From contig NC_092362.1 in the NCBI RefSeq assembly GCF_030848805.1, positions 17,095,642 through 17,159,641 of the forward strand: 64,000 nt of DNA, written 5' to 3'. The notes beneath the pieces are model-generated. The model saw only the letters and a program-made list of their open reading frames with translations. It did not search any database and was not told the DNA's origin. Shown in pieces: positions 39,304 through 51,780 of this stretch (its first letter is position 1; the number at the start of each line of letters is the position of its first letter). The DNA is from Temnothorax longispinosus. Lineage: Eukaryota > Arthropoda > Insecta > Hymenoptera > Formicidae. Both the position numbers and the translations under genes were made by a program.

Positions 39304-40660
39304 ATGTCTTCGCATCGAGGATTAGTGAGTAAACTTTTCTGACATATGTTTTACATTTATTTAATATTTTTATGAGTTTTTAACTTCTGGAATTAAAACT
39401 TTTTAATAATAAACTCATATGTCATCAGCATTAAACAGAAATTTTGTAGAAATCAATATAGATCGTTTATTTCTTTTCTGCATTTTATTACTTTTCCTCT
39501 AAATCAATTTTTATATTAACAAAATAATATTCTACAGTAAATCCATAAATATGTGTGTATTGTCTCTCAACAATTTTAAATTGTTAAATAAATAATTTAG
39601 GGAACAAATTTCTGCCATATCGAACATCTGTTCGAGAATAATCTGCTTAAAGTTTCCTTAATCATTCCAGTTCTTAGCAGTGACAATCTCGTTAGCAAGT
39701 ACCGCACTTGCCGGGGTCCTCTTTCAACCCGACTATGAATATCATATCGAAAGCAATCCACAAGATTTGCAACATCAGTCTGTTTCGCACTGGATACCAT
39801 CTCCAACTGAACAATATCGCGCGGAACAATTACCGGATCAGGAATCGACGCGATATCTCCCGGGAGTTCAGACAACAGAAATAAATGAAGATCCAGAAGA
39901 GGTTAAGCGTAAAAGAATGAAAGAATCGAGGCGTAGAAAGCAATTTATCTACCATATGGGCGAAGGCCGCGCTCTTCAATCTGTGGTGAATGCTCATTAT
40001 TCTATTACTTGATCTGATGAAATGATATATGTTTCATTAACTTAACATTTGCAATATTTTATTTATATTACTATAATTTTATTGAAAGTTCAAATTTGAT
40101 TTAATTTGATTGTTTTAAATGTAATATTTAATTCGAAACACCTATATGTAACCCCTAACAATTTGTCTTATGCGACAAATATGTACGTCGCTGTATTATT
40201 GACAAACAGCTTATTTTCTTGTTAATTGTATAACGCTGATATTTGTCGTGTCTTTGTACACGAATTGATCATGTAAGTTACTGAATATTTCATAAAAATC
40301 ATATTTCTCCAGATGGTACACAACCGAAGGAAAAGATCGGCTGCACCCGAATACATCCGTATACACCCTCAATCACCCGTATACACTTATCCGGGTAATC
40401 CAAATCCACACAAAAGTAACGAGGAATTTGACGAGGGAACGACGAAAACCAATAAGATTGTCAATGCGCCAAATGACAGACTGTCCCCAAAAGCGAGCTA
40501 TTGGGACAGTTTTTGGTCCTACGTTTACGATCTCATCAAGAGTATGTTTAACTCTAAAAGATATTGTTTGGTATGTAATGGGTTCATAGGCACTTTAAAT
40601 ATCAGTAATAATATAGTGAGTAATGTACATTTAAATATAAATGGGAAAATGATTGTATAA
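39304..40660 (+). CDS. U4: secreted precursor, U3-type
   Basis: Exons 39304-39324, 39671-39901 and 40313-40660 join in frame to 199 residues. The first exon reads MSSHRGL instead of MFSHRGL. The signal peptide, pro region and MVHNRRKRS site match U3. The C-terminal module ends YWDSFWSYVYDLIKSMFNSK followed by RYC and a tail of Asn-rich residues (NISNN, NINGK). The exon 2 donor is GTTAAG instead of GTAAAG, a weaker match, so intron retention (a 117-residue form ending NAHYSIT) may be more frequent. Exons 2 and 3 are nearly identical to U6. Confidence 0.7.
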
Positions 40661-43584
40661 TAATAAGTGTATATATATAAGTTTACACTTCGTTTCAATA
40701 TAGAAAAAATTTTACTTTGCATTATAAATATTAATCTCAATTATACTCCGCGAAAAATTATAATTTTTGTAAACAAAATTAAAAAATTAAAATAAGAGAA
40801 AATGTCTTGATGTAAAAACTGACCGCGAAATCCAACCGCGGAAACCGATCGCGAATTAAATACAAAGATGCGTGATTGTGCATGTTGTTCATGCGGCACG
40901 CATCTTGAAAATATATCAAGTAAGATCTACAGAATAATAAATGACGTGATATCCGAAAAAAAAGTAACAGATATTACAATTAATCAATAATCGCGTTCTT
41001 AATTGAATAATATATGCCAATCTTTATATAAACTTATACATATCGATATAAATATATCTCATTATATTTTTCATTTTCTACTAAAATTATTTTTTATATA
41101 ATATTAAATATAGTCATATATATTATTGCAAAGTTGAATGTATAATTGTGCTATGTGATAAATTCTAAAATAATTTAAAAATAAGTTTCAGCGTTTCTCA
41201 AGAATATTTCGAATCTCACGTCATATATTACTTGACTGGCATAAAGCCAATTTTTCAATCAAAAATATAGATGGATAGGCTACAAAAGTTAGGGTAAAAT
41301 CAATGCTTTTTGTTAAAATAAATTTTAGTAATAACCATTATCACATTTTCTATAAAATAAATTGCATAATAATAAGACCAAAATATTTTTTATCCCTTTT
41401 ATTTATGCTTTTATATATATTTATGCATATTGACATTTTTTAAATATGTCTATATATTACTTCTTTGCATCGATTTATATAATATTTAATCTTGGATAAA
41501 TATGTAGGAAAGGAATAGATAGATATATGATAACAGACATTTTAACTAATTAATAATTTCTCCTTATCTACAGATATTTTTCTTTTTATGACACCTAACA
41601 CAATATCTTATTTATTCGTATCTCTTTTATTCAAAAAAATTTACGGAAAAATTTTTTTTTTATTCTTAATATTTCTGGCTAAACGTGTATATTCTTGAAA
41701 TGTAGTAGAATCAAGAAAGAAGGGTCAAATTGACCCTGTGTGTTCTCCGAGGGATAAATACAAATTGAATAATAATAAGTGTATATATAATAAGTTTAAA
41801 TCTAAAACATTCTGTATATTCTTTAGATAAGTTAATTAATAAAAAGATAGTTTTACGATTAAATAAAAACCGATAATATTCGGATTGCATATCCAAAATC
41901 ATAAAGTTTAATCATGGAATCAAGAGGCACGCCGCGCCGGTAGTGTCTCGCGCTAAGTACGTACGCGAAGCGAAACCGCACAGTGACTCTTTTACGCGAC
42001 GTAACGAGTTGCGAGTACTCGAAATGTTGAGATCTCAATAACGAGTAAACGGATTAAGTTTTAAGTAGGCTTGATCGATACCTTGGAGTAAATTTATAAA
42101 GAAAAGTGTTTTTATTTTTTCCTTATGTGCCCTACGAGCGGAGATATATAAACACCCTGGAGCACTTTCACTAACAATCCCAACTTCGACTGTAACCGGT
42201 GAGCGCACACAGCAATGAAACGAAAATTCGATTTCAGATAATTTGCCAGGAAGAGTTAATTGAGCCGAACGCGGGAATCGAGGCGCCGCCGCCCGTACGT
42301 CTGTAAAATATGCGAATGCCGGAAAGGGAGGGCAAACACTGATCGAGATTTCTGAATCGCCCCCGTGTGCATCTCTTTCTGATGAAATGTAATTTCTTCG
42401 ATTCCGCGGAAAGTTACTTTCAATGACATGCGCGAACGTTTATCTTTCGTTGTTTTTATTGACGGGGCAAACTAAACATCGCAATGTTTGAAACGCGATA
42501 AAAATTGGTCAGAGAATTATATTGCTTTCTCATAGAGAAGCTTTGTGATGGTGAAAAAAAAATTTTTCGGACTTTTGATGGAAATAGGTTTAGAATGTTC
42601 CAAAATGTCGAGAAATCACATTAGTAAAAAACGTCCAGATGTATGTATGTAGTATGTGTGTGTGTGTACGGATTTTTGTACATGCGTCTACTTCTACAAT
42701 TTTTTAAATACCGGGCTGAAATTTTGCACACAAATAGAGTATCATAGAAAGTATGTTCTCCTCTAATTTTTTTAAAATTCATCAAACGGTACAGATTTTA
42801 GGGGGGTTTTCATTCTTCAGAAAAATGTGTTTTGCGCTGTAAATTTCTCAATATTTGAGATATCGGTCTATATTTAATTTCATTATATTTTTCAGTCTTT
42901 TTTACCCCTATTTCATATATAATTTTTTAAGATTTGGTTAATCAGTTTTTGAGTTGCAGACGTTTGAAATTTTGGAGAATCCGTACATACATAGAAGCCT
43001 TATAAAGTTTAGAGTAATCAACCAAATTTTAAAGAATTATATATGAAATAAAGGTAGAAAAGACTGAAGAATATAATAGAATTAAAAATAGACCGACATT
43101 TCAAATATTGAGAAAATCCAGACAATTAAGCCAATTAAGGAAATTTATTATTTCCTAATTTTATTAATAAAAACAATTTTGATATATTTAAAAAATTAGT
43201 TTAAAGTAGAAATAAAAAACTGTTGTAATAATATTACAAATATTAGTAGTTTAGTAGCAATAAAGATTATCACAATAAAAAAAGTATGCAAGTATAATAG
43301 AAAGAAAAAGGCATGCACCGTGTTCACAGCGATGTAATCATTAGCGCTGGTGCGTGAACGTTATCGCGAAATAAATTTGGTCTTTTGCACTGTTACGTAC
43401 GGAAATTTTATCCTAAAATTTTGGACAACGCACGTTGGAATTTTTAAACGGTTTAGACGACGCACGCTACTAGCTCCGAATTCCGAGCGAACGCTCAGGT
43501 CAATACAAATGTTTGGTTTATCCTACGGTTATCGGACGGCTGTTGATAGGCTGAGGTCCAGATAGGGCCCAAAACTACGTTTTT
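40661..43584. other. U4 distal block
   Basis: Full version of the distal block: 40740-41640 AT-rich part with a conserved hairpin, then TATATAAA at 42145-42152, then the inverted-arm repeat (arms about 42840-42960 and 43015-43115). No coding exon is supported. A right-arm/promoter junction near 43300 lacks the foldback and about 600 bp of upstream DNA that U3 and U6 have. Confidence 0.5.
40865..40906. repeat. Conserved 42-nt hairpin, copy 1
   Basis: AAGATGCGTG pairs perfectly with CACGCATCTT, and inside it GCATG pairs with CATGC. Unchanged copies follow U5 (45532-45573) and U6 (50448-50489). It could be a small structured RNA or a relic of a transposon end. Confidence 0.6.
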
Positions 43585-43673
43585 AGAAACTTCTAGAAAA
43601 CCTCCCCTCTTAAGATGCGTAGGAAGTTTGTGAGAATTTCGCGCGGGGGGTACTGGCCATTTCGGGTATAAAA
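43585..43673 (+). promoter_or_regulatory. U5 promoter: perfect heat-shock element and TATA box
   Basis: AGAAACTTCTAGAAA at 43585-43599 and TATAAAA at 43667-43673. The start codon is at 43973; a MITE lies between. Confidence 0.7.
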
Positions 43674-43759
43674 GGGCGGAAAACGCCGCGGAGCGACACA
43701 GTTTTCAGTTTCGGGTCTGTTACGTCATTCTCGACTGTAATCGTTTTTCTAACTCTTAT

Positions 43760-43897
43760 GTCGATTTCTATCAACGCAGGTTAATTTTAATTTTGGTTTA
43801 ACTTACCTGTCATCTTTTCCTAGTTCTAAAAGTTAGAAAAAGATAGAAAGTAAGTTAAACCATGATTAAAGTTAATCTACATTGATAGAAATGAGCA
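43760..43897. mobile_element. 138-bp MITE in the U5 5' UTR
   Basis: Same element at the same site as in U4, with the same TTAT flanks. It therefore inserted before U4 and U5 separated by duplication. Confidence 0.85.
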
Positions 43898-43972
43898 TTA
43901 TTCAACTCCAGACAGTTAGTGACACTGAGGAATCGCGTTAGTCTCATCAAGTGAAACTGTAAGAGCAATACG

Positions 43973-45327
43973 ATGTCTTCGCATCGAGGATTAGTGAGTA
44001 AACTTTTCTGACATATGTTTTACATTTATTTAATATTTTTATGAGTTTTTAACTTCTGGAATTAAAACTTTTTAATAATAAACTCATATGTCATCAGCAT
44101 TAGACAGAAATTTTGTAGAAATCAATAAAACGTTTATTTCTTTTCTGCATTTTATTACTTTTCCTCTAAATCAATTTTTATATTAACAAAATAATATTCC
44201 ACAGTAAATCCATAAATATGCGTGTAATGTCTCTCAACAATTTTAAATTGTTAAATAAATAATTTAGGGAACAAATTTCTGCCATATCGAACATCTGTTC
44301 GAGAATAATCTGCTTAAAGTTTCCTTAATCATTCCAGTTCTTAGCAGTGACAATCTCGTTAGCAAGTACCGCACTTGCCGGGGTCCTCTTTCAACCCGGC
44401 TATGAATATCATATCGAAAGCAATCCACGCTATTTGCAACATCAGTCTGTTTCGCGGCACCGGATACGATCTCCGACTGAACAATATCGCGCGGAACAAT
44501 TACCGGACCAAGAATCGACGCGATTTCTCCCGGGAGTTCAGACAACAAAAAAAAATGAAGATCCAGAAGAAGTAAAGCGTAAAAGAATGGAAGAATCGAG
44601 GCGTAGAAAGCAATTTATCTACCATATGGGCGGAGGCCGCGCTCTTCAATCTTTGGTGAATGCTCATTATCCTATTACTTGATCTGATGAAATGATATAT
44701 GTTTCATTAACTTGACATTCGCAATATTTTATTTATATTACTATAATTTTATTGAAAGTTTAAATTTTATTTAATTTGATTGTTTTAAATGTAATATTTA
44801 ATTCGAAACACCTATATGTAATACCTAGCAATTTGTCATATGCGACAAATATGTACGTCACCGTATTATTGATAAACAGCTTTTCTTGTTAATTATATAA
44901 CGCTGATATTTGTCGTGTCTTTGTACACGAATTGATCATGTAAGTTACTGAATATTTCATAAAAATCATATTTCTCCAGATGGTACACAACCGAAGGAGA
45001 AGATCGGCTGCACTCGAATTCATCCGTATACACCCTCAATCACCCGTATACACTTATTCGGGTAATCCAAATCCACACAGAAGTAACGAGGAATTTGACG
45101 AGGGAACGACGAAAACCAATAAGATTGTCAATGCGCCAAATGACAGGCCGTCCCCAAAAGCGAGCTATTGGGACAGTTTTTGGTCCTACGTTTACGATCT
45201 CATCAAGAGTATGTTTAACTCTAAAAGATATTGTTTGGGATGTAATTGGTTCATTGGCTATTTTAATAATAATATCAGTAATGTGAGTAATGTACATTTA
45301 AATATAAATGGGAAAATAATTATATAA
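43973..45327 (+). CDS. U5: secreted precursor, U3-type
   Basis: Exons 43973-43993, 44338-44571 and 44980-45327 join in frame to 200 residues. First exon MSSHRGL, signal peptide FLAVTISLASTALAG, pro region with SRHRIRSPTEQYRAEQLPDQ (one residue longer than U3/U4, like U1). Exon 3 opens MVHNRRRRS, still a furin-type site, and ends YWDSFWSYVYDLIKSMFNSK plus RYCLGCNWFIGYF. The exon 2 donor is GTAAAG after GAA. Intron retention would give a 118-residue form. Function unknown. Confidence 0.72.
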
Positions 45328-46862
45328 TAATAAGTGTATACATATAAGTTTACACTTCGTTTCAATATAGAAAAAATTTTACTTCGCATTATAAATATTA
45401 ATCTCAATTATACTCCGCGAAAAATTATAATTTATGTAAACAAAATTAAAAAATTAAAATAAGAGAAAATGTCTTGATGTAAAAACTGACCGCGAAATCC
45501 AACCGCGGAAACCGATCGCGAATTAAATACAAAGATGCGTGATTGTGCATGTTGTTCATGCGGCACGCATCTTGAAAATATATCAAGTAAGATCTACAGA
45601 ATAATAAATGACGTGATATCTGAAAAAAAGTAACAGATATTACAATTAATCAATAATCGCGTTCTTAATTGAATAATATATGCAAATCTTTATATAAACT
45701 TACATATCGATATAAATATATCTCATTATATTTTTTATTTTCTACTAAAATTATTTTTTATATAATATTAAATATAGTCATATATATTATTGCAAAGTTG
45801 AATGTATAATTGTGCCATGTGATAAATTCTAAAATAATTTAAAAATAAGTTTCAGCGTTTCTCAAGAATATTTCGAATCTCACGTCATATATTACTTGAC
45901 TGGCATAAAGCCAATTTTTCAATCAAAAATAGATAGATAGGCTACAAAAGTTAGGGTAAAATCGATGCTTTTTGTTAAAATAAGTTTTAGTAATAACCAT
46001 TATCACATTTTCTATAAAATAAATTGCATAATAATAAAACCAAAATATTTTTTATCCCTTTTATTTATGCTTTTATATTTATGCATATTGACATTTTTTA
46101 AATATGTCTATATATTACTTCTTTGCATCGATTTATATAATATTTAATCTTGGATAAATATGTAGGAAAGGAATAGATGGATATATGACAACAGACATCC
46201 TAACTAATTAATAATTTTTCCCTATCTACAGATATTTTTCTTTTTATGACACCTAACACAATATCTTATTTATTCTCGTTATATCTCTTTTATTCAGAAA
46301 AATTTACGACAAAAATTTTATTTTTTTTATTTTTAATATTTCTGGCTAAAAATTTACGTGTACATTCTTGAAATGTAGTGGAATCAAGAAAGAAAGGTCA
46401 AATTGACTGTGTGTTATCCGAGGGATAAATATAAATTGAATAATAATAATTAGTGTATATATAATAATAAGTTTAAATCTAAAACATTCTGTATATTCTT
46501 TAGATAAGTTAATTAATGAAAAGATAGTTTTACGATTAAATAAAAACCGATAATATTCGGATTGCATATCCAAAATCATAAAGTTTCATCATGGAATCAA
46601 GAGACACGGTATAGTGCAATGTCTCGCTCCAAGTACGTACGCGAAGCGAGACCGCACAACTTTTTTACGCGACGTGACGAGTTGCGAGTACTCGAGATGT
46701 TGAGATCTCAATAACGAGTGAACGGATTAAGTTCTAAGTAGACTTGATCGATACCTTGGGGTCGATTTATAAAAAGAAAAGTGTATTTATTTTTTCCTCA
46801 TGTGCCCTACGAGGGGAGATATATAAACACACTGGAGCATTTTCACTAACAATCCCAACTTT
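45328..46862. other. U5 distal block
   Basis: AT-rich block shared with U4 and nearly identical to 50242-51780 after U6. Holds the 42-nt hairpin (45532-45573) and the second promoter-like motif TATATAAA at 46820-46827. Frames at 45965-46147 and 46346-46579 are open only by chance and AT-rich. Confidence 0.5.
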
Positions 46863-47020
46863 ATTGGTTTCCGTCGTTCCCTCGTAAAATTCCTCGTTAC
46901 TTCTATGTGGATTCAGATTAATCGGGTGATTCAGGGTAATCACCTGTATACACCCATTCGGGTAATTTGAATCCACACACAAGTAACGAGGAATTTTACG
47001 AGGAAACGACGGAAACCAAT
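46863..47020 (+). ncRNA. Candidate hairpin RNA: inverted duplication of family exon 3 (copy 1)
   Basis: The left arm (46863-46925) is the inverted complement of the right arm (46961-47020) with about four mismatches over 58 positions, including 23 uninterrupted pairs (CGTAAAATTCCTCGTTACTT lies inside). Both arms derive from exon 3 of the U3-U6 genes; the left arm is antisense to it. The TATATAAA at 46820 would start transcription about 15 bases before the left arm, and AATAAA near 47314 could end it. A processed dsRNA is inference; alternatively this is only a duplication scar. Confidence 0.45.
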
Positions 47021-47206
47021 AAGATTGTCAATGCGCCAAAAAATGACAGACCGTCCTCAAATACGAGCTGGTGGGACAGTTTTTTGGCCTACATTTATGA
47101 TCTCTTTGGAAACATTAACTTTAAAGTATACTGTATCGGATTATGTAATTGGATTATGAGCAATACTAATGTTAATGTTAGTAACAATAATATAAATGTA
47201 AATTGA
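46940..47206 (+). pseudogene. Diverged exon-3 copy without leader exons (after U5)
   Basis: The frame reads SPVYTHSGNLNPHTSNEEFY, continues NKIVNAPKNDRPSSNTSWWD and SFLAYIYDLFGNINF and ends in an Asn-rich tail with a stop at 47204-47206. It lines up with exon 3 of U3-U6 but has no exon 1, exon 2, RRKRS site or acceptor. It shares its 5' part with the hairpin right arm. Confidence 0.6.
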
Positions 47207-48626
47207 ATAAGTTTATGTTTATAAGACAATTTGTTAGGAAAAAAAAAGTTACTTGTACGAAAGTAAACTATCGTTAGTCTTGTAAAAATATTAAATATAT
47301 GTGTCATTAATAAAAACGTTCAGAGATCAAAAAATATAAATTTGGAAAATTTATCTCTTAGATAAGTAAATTTATAATAATACAAGACACATATCACTAT
47401 TAAGCTTAATTTTAAAGCATAACGTTGTTCAGTCTGTTACGATAAAATCTTCACAAGCGAAAGAGGAGGATCAATAAACTAGCATATGCTACCCCGACAA
47501 GGAAAGTCAAAGATAAGAAGAACCCGTAGGGCACTTCGTTTCATACGTCAAGAGGGGCAATTCGGTTTTAACATTTTTCTTAAATGTAACTTTTTTTTAT
47601 TTATCGGGGAAATAAATTTATTTTTTATCAAAAAATTATTATTTTTTGAATTTTATATTATTTAAAGACAAAATATATTTGATTAAAAAATGCTACAATT
47701 TAAATCCCTGATCCTAATCTAACGACGCATTTTCATTAGTAGCAAGCGTAATGACGTCATATCTTATATGCGAGTAGACCAGGTTCAATGAGACAATGGA
47801 TTAACATTATTGCCAAATTAATAAATACCTAAAATTATTATACATGAAAAAAAGGCTTCCTCATAAGAGGTAGCTTTATGAGCAAAATAAAATGTTGATT
47901 AAGCAACGTGCAAATTCAAAATTTGCATACATAAAAATTATGAGAAAGTAATGTTCAAATTTATAATTTGCACACTTAAAAACTATAAAGAAGCAATGTG
48001 CAAGTTTCTACTTGCACACTTAAAAACTATAAGGAAGCAATGTGCAAGTTTCTACTTGTTTGTTATATTTTTGTCTGAATTGAATGGCAAGTCTCAGCAA
48101 ACTACAGAGATAAACAGATATCAAACGAACAGTAAATCATAATTCTCGGCTAATGTTTTGCGGAATCAATTGGCATAGTAATCGAAAAATCTATTGATCG
48201 AGGTGCATCGTTGATCTCTTCAAATGGATACATAATGCGTAGCTGACGACTGCCGATTGTAGCAGGTCGTAAACTCATCGTATAATAACGCGTCGAAGTA
48301 ACGGAGCACTGAGGCGTTTAAAGGGCGCTGAAAGTTATGAAACGAAACGTAAAAGGCATGCATCGTGTTCACAGCGATGTAATCATTAGCGCTGGTGCGT
48401 GAACGTTATCGCGAAATAAATTCGGTCTCTTGCACTGTTACGTACGGAAATTTTATCCTAAAATTTCGGACAACGCACGTTGGAATTTTTGAACGGTTTA
48501 GACGACGCACGCTATCTCAGAATTCCGAGCGAACGCTCAGGTCAATACAAATGATTGGTTTATCCTACGGTTATCGAATGGTTGTTGATAGGCTGAGATC
48601 CAGATAGGGCCCAAAACTACGTTTTT
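47207..48626. other. Spacer between U5 and U6
   Basis: 47207-47810 is nearly identical to 52127-52730. From about 47815 a right half of the foldback element and the U6 upstream region follow, nearly identical to the DNA before U3 (34550-35290). A frame at 48395-48607 recurs in all units because of duplication and lies upstream of the promoter. Confidence 0.55.
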
Positions 48627-48717
48627 AGAAACTTCTAGAAAACCTTTCCCCTTAAGATGCGTAGGAAGTTTGTGCGAGAATCTCGCGCGGGGGGTACTGG
48701 CCATTTCGGGTATAAAA
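48627..48717 (+). promoter_or_regulatory. U6 promoter: perfect heat-shock element and TATA box
   Basis: AGAAACTTCTAGAAA at 48627-48641 and TATAAAA at 48711-48717. The start codon is at 48881, with no MITE between, as in U3. Confidence 0.7.
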
Positions 48718-48880
48718 AGGGCGGAAAACGCCGCGGAGCGACAACACATAGTTTTCGGCTTCGAGTCTGTTACTTCTTTCTCGACTTTAATCGTTATTCC
48801 AACTCTGATTCAACTCCAGACAGTTAGTGACACTGAGGAATCGCATAAGTCTTATCAAGTAAAACTGTAAGAGCAACACG

Positions 48881-50241
48881 ATGTTCTCGCATCGAGGATT
48901 AGTGAGTAAAATTTTCTGACATATGTTTTACATTATTTAATATTCTTATGAGTTTTTAACTTCCGGAATTAGAACTTTTTAATAATAAAATGATATGTCA
49001 TCAGCATTAGACAGAAATTTTGTAGAAATTAATAAAACGTTTATTTCTTTTCTGCATTTTACTTTTCCTCTAAAAAAAAACGCTTTTTATATTAACAAAA
49101 TAATATTCCACAGTAAATCCATAAATATGTGTGTAATGTCTCTCAACAATTTTAAATTGTTAAATAAATAATTTAGGGAACAAATTTCTGCCATATCGAA
49201 CATCTGTTCGAGAATAATCTGCTTAAAGTTTCCTTAATCATTCCAGTTCTTAGCAGTGACAATCTCGTTAGCAAGTACCGCACTTGCCGGGGTCCTCTTT
49301 CAACCCGACTATGAATATCATATCGAAAGCAATCCACAAGATTTGCAACATCAGTCTGTTTCGCACTGGATACCATCTCCAACTGAACAATATCGCGCGG
49401 AACAATTACCGGATCAGGAATCGACGCGATATCTCCCGGGAGTTCAGACAACAGAAATAAATGAAGATCCAGAAGAGGTTAAGCGTAAAAGAATGAAAGA
49501 ATCGAGGCGTAGAAAGCAATTTATCTACCATATGGGCGAAGGCCGCGCTCTTCAATCTGTGGTGAATGCTCATTATTCTATTACTTGATCTGATGAAATG
49601 ATATATGTTTCATTAACTTAACATTTGCAATATTTATTTATATTACTATAATTTTATTGAAAGTTCAAATTTGATTTAATTTGATTGTTTTAAATGTAAT
49701 ATTTAATTCGAAACACCTATATGTAACCCCTAACAATTTGTCTTATGCGACAAATATGTACGTCGCTGTATTATTGACAAACAGCTTATTTTCTTGTTAA
49801 TTGTATAACGCTGATATTTGTCGTGTCTTTGTACACGAATTGATCATGTAAGTTACTGAATATTTCATAAAAATCATATTTCTCCAGATGGTACACAACC
49901 GAAGGAAAAGATCGGCTGCACCCGAATACATCCGTATACACCCTCAATCACCCGTATACACTTATCCGGGTAATCCAAATCCACACAAAAGTAACGAGGA
50001 ATTTGACGAGGGAACGACGAAAACCAATAAGATTGTCAATGCGCCAAATGACAGACTGTCCCCAAAAGCGAGCTATTGGGACAGTTTTTGGTCCTACGTT
50101 TACGATCTCATCAAGAGTATGTTTAACTCTAAAAGATATTGTTTGGTATGTAATGGGTTCATAGGCACTTTAAATAATAATATCAGTAATATTAAAATGA
50201 GTAATGTACATTTAAATATAAATGGGAAAATGATTATATAA
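48881..50241 (+). CDS. U6: secreted precursor, U3-type, mosaic copy
   Basis: Exons 48881-48901, 49247-49477 and 49888-50241 join in frame to 201 residues. The first exon (MFSHRGL) and the 5' flank are U3-like, without the MITE of U4 and U5. Exons 2 and 3 are nearly identical to U4, including the weak GTTAAG donor and the residues NPHKSNEEF and NDRLSPKASYWDSFW. The tail (NNNISNIKMSNVHLNINGK) has a small in-frame insertion relative to U4. Everything downstream copies U5. Otherwise as for U3 and U4. Confidence 0.7.
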
Positions 50242-51780
50242 TAATAAGTGTATACATATAAGTTTACACTTCGTTTCAATATAGAAAAAATTTTACTTCG
50301 CATTATAAATATTAATCTCAATTATACTCCGCGAAAAATTATAATTTATGTAAACAAAATTAAAAAATTAAAATAAGAGAAAATGTGTCTTGATGTAAAA
50401 ACTGACCGCGAAATCTAACCGCGAAAACCGATCGCGAATTAAATACAAAGATGCGTGATTGTGCATGTTGTTCATGCGGCACGCATCTTGAAAATGTATC
50501 AAGTAAGATCTACAGAATAATAAATGACGTGATATCCGAAAAAAAGTAACAGATATTACAATTAATCAATAATCGCGTTCTTAATTGAATAATATATGCA
50601 AATCTTTATATAAACTTACATATCGATATAAATATATCTCATTATATTTTTTATTTTCTACTAAAATTATTTTTTATATAATATTATAAATAGTCATATA
50701 TATTATTGCAAAGTTGAATGTATAATTGTGCCATGTGATAAATTCTAAAATAATTTAAAAATAAGTTTCAGCGTTTCTCAAGAATATTTCGAATCTCACG
50801 TCATATATTACTTGACTGGCATAAAGCCAATTTTTCAATCCAAACTAGATGGATAGGCTACAAAAGTTAGGGTAAAATCGATGCTTTTTGTTAAAATAAG
50901 TTTTAGTAATAACCATTATCACATTTTCTATAAAATAAATTGCATAATAATAAAACCAAAATATTTTTTATCCCTTTTATTTATGCTTTTATATTTATGC
51001 ATATTGACATTTTTTAAATATGTCTATATATATTACTTCTTTGCATCGATTTATATAATATTTAATCTTGGATAAATATGTAGGAAAGGAATAGATGGAT
51101 ATATGACAACAGACATCCTAACTAATTAATAATTTTTCCCTATCTACAGATATTTTTCTTTTTATGACACCTAACACAATATCTTATTTATTCTCGTTAT
51201 ATCTCTTTTATTCAGAAAAATTTACGGCAAAAATTTTATTTTTTTTATTTTTAATATTTCTGGCTAAAAATTTACGTGTACATTCTTGAAATGTAGTGGA
51301 ATCAAGAAAGAAAGGTCAAATTGACTGTGTGTTATCCGAGGGATAAATATAAATTGAATAATAATAATTAGTGTATATATAATAATAAGTTTAAATCTAA
51401 AACATTCTGTATATTCTTTAGATAAGTTAATTAATGAAAAGATAGTTTTACGATTAAATAAAAACCGATAATATTCGGATTGCATATCCAAAATCATAAA
51501 GTTTCATCATGGAATCAAGAGACACGGTATAGTGCAATGTCTCGCTCCAAGTACGTACGCGAAGCGAGACCGCACAACTTTTTTACGCGACGTGACGAGT
51601 TGCGAGTACTCGAGATGTTGAGATCTCAATAACGAGTGAACGGATTAAGTTCTAAGTAGACTTGATCGATACCTTGGGGTCGATTTATAAAAAGAAAAGT
51701 GTATTTATTTTTTCCTCATGTGCCCTACGAGGGGAGATATATAAACACACTGGAGCATTTTCACTAACAATCCCAACTTT
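50242..51780. other. U6 distal block
   Basis: Nearly identical to 45328-46862 after U5, with the 42-nt hairpin at 50448-50489 and TATATAAA at 51738-51745. No gene is supported. Confidence 0.5.
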
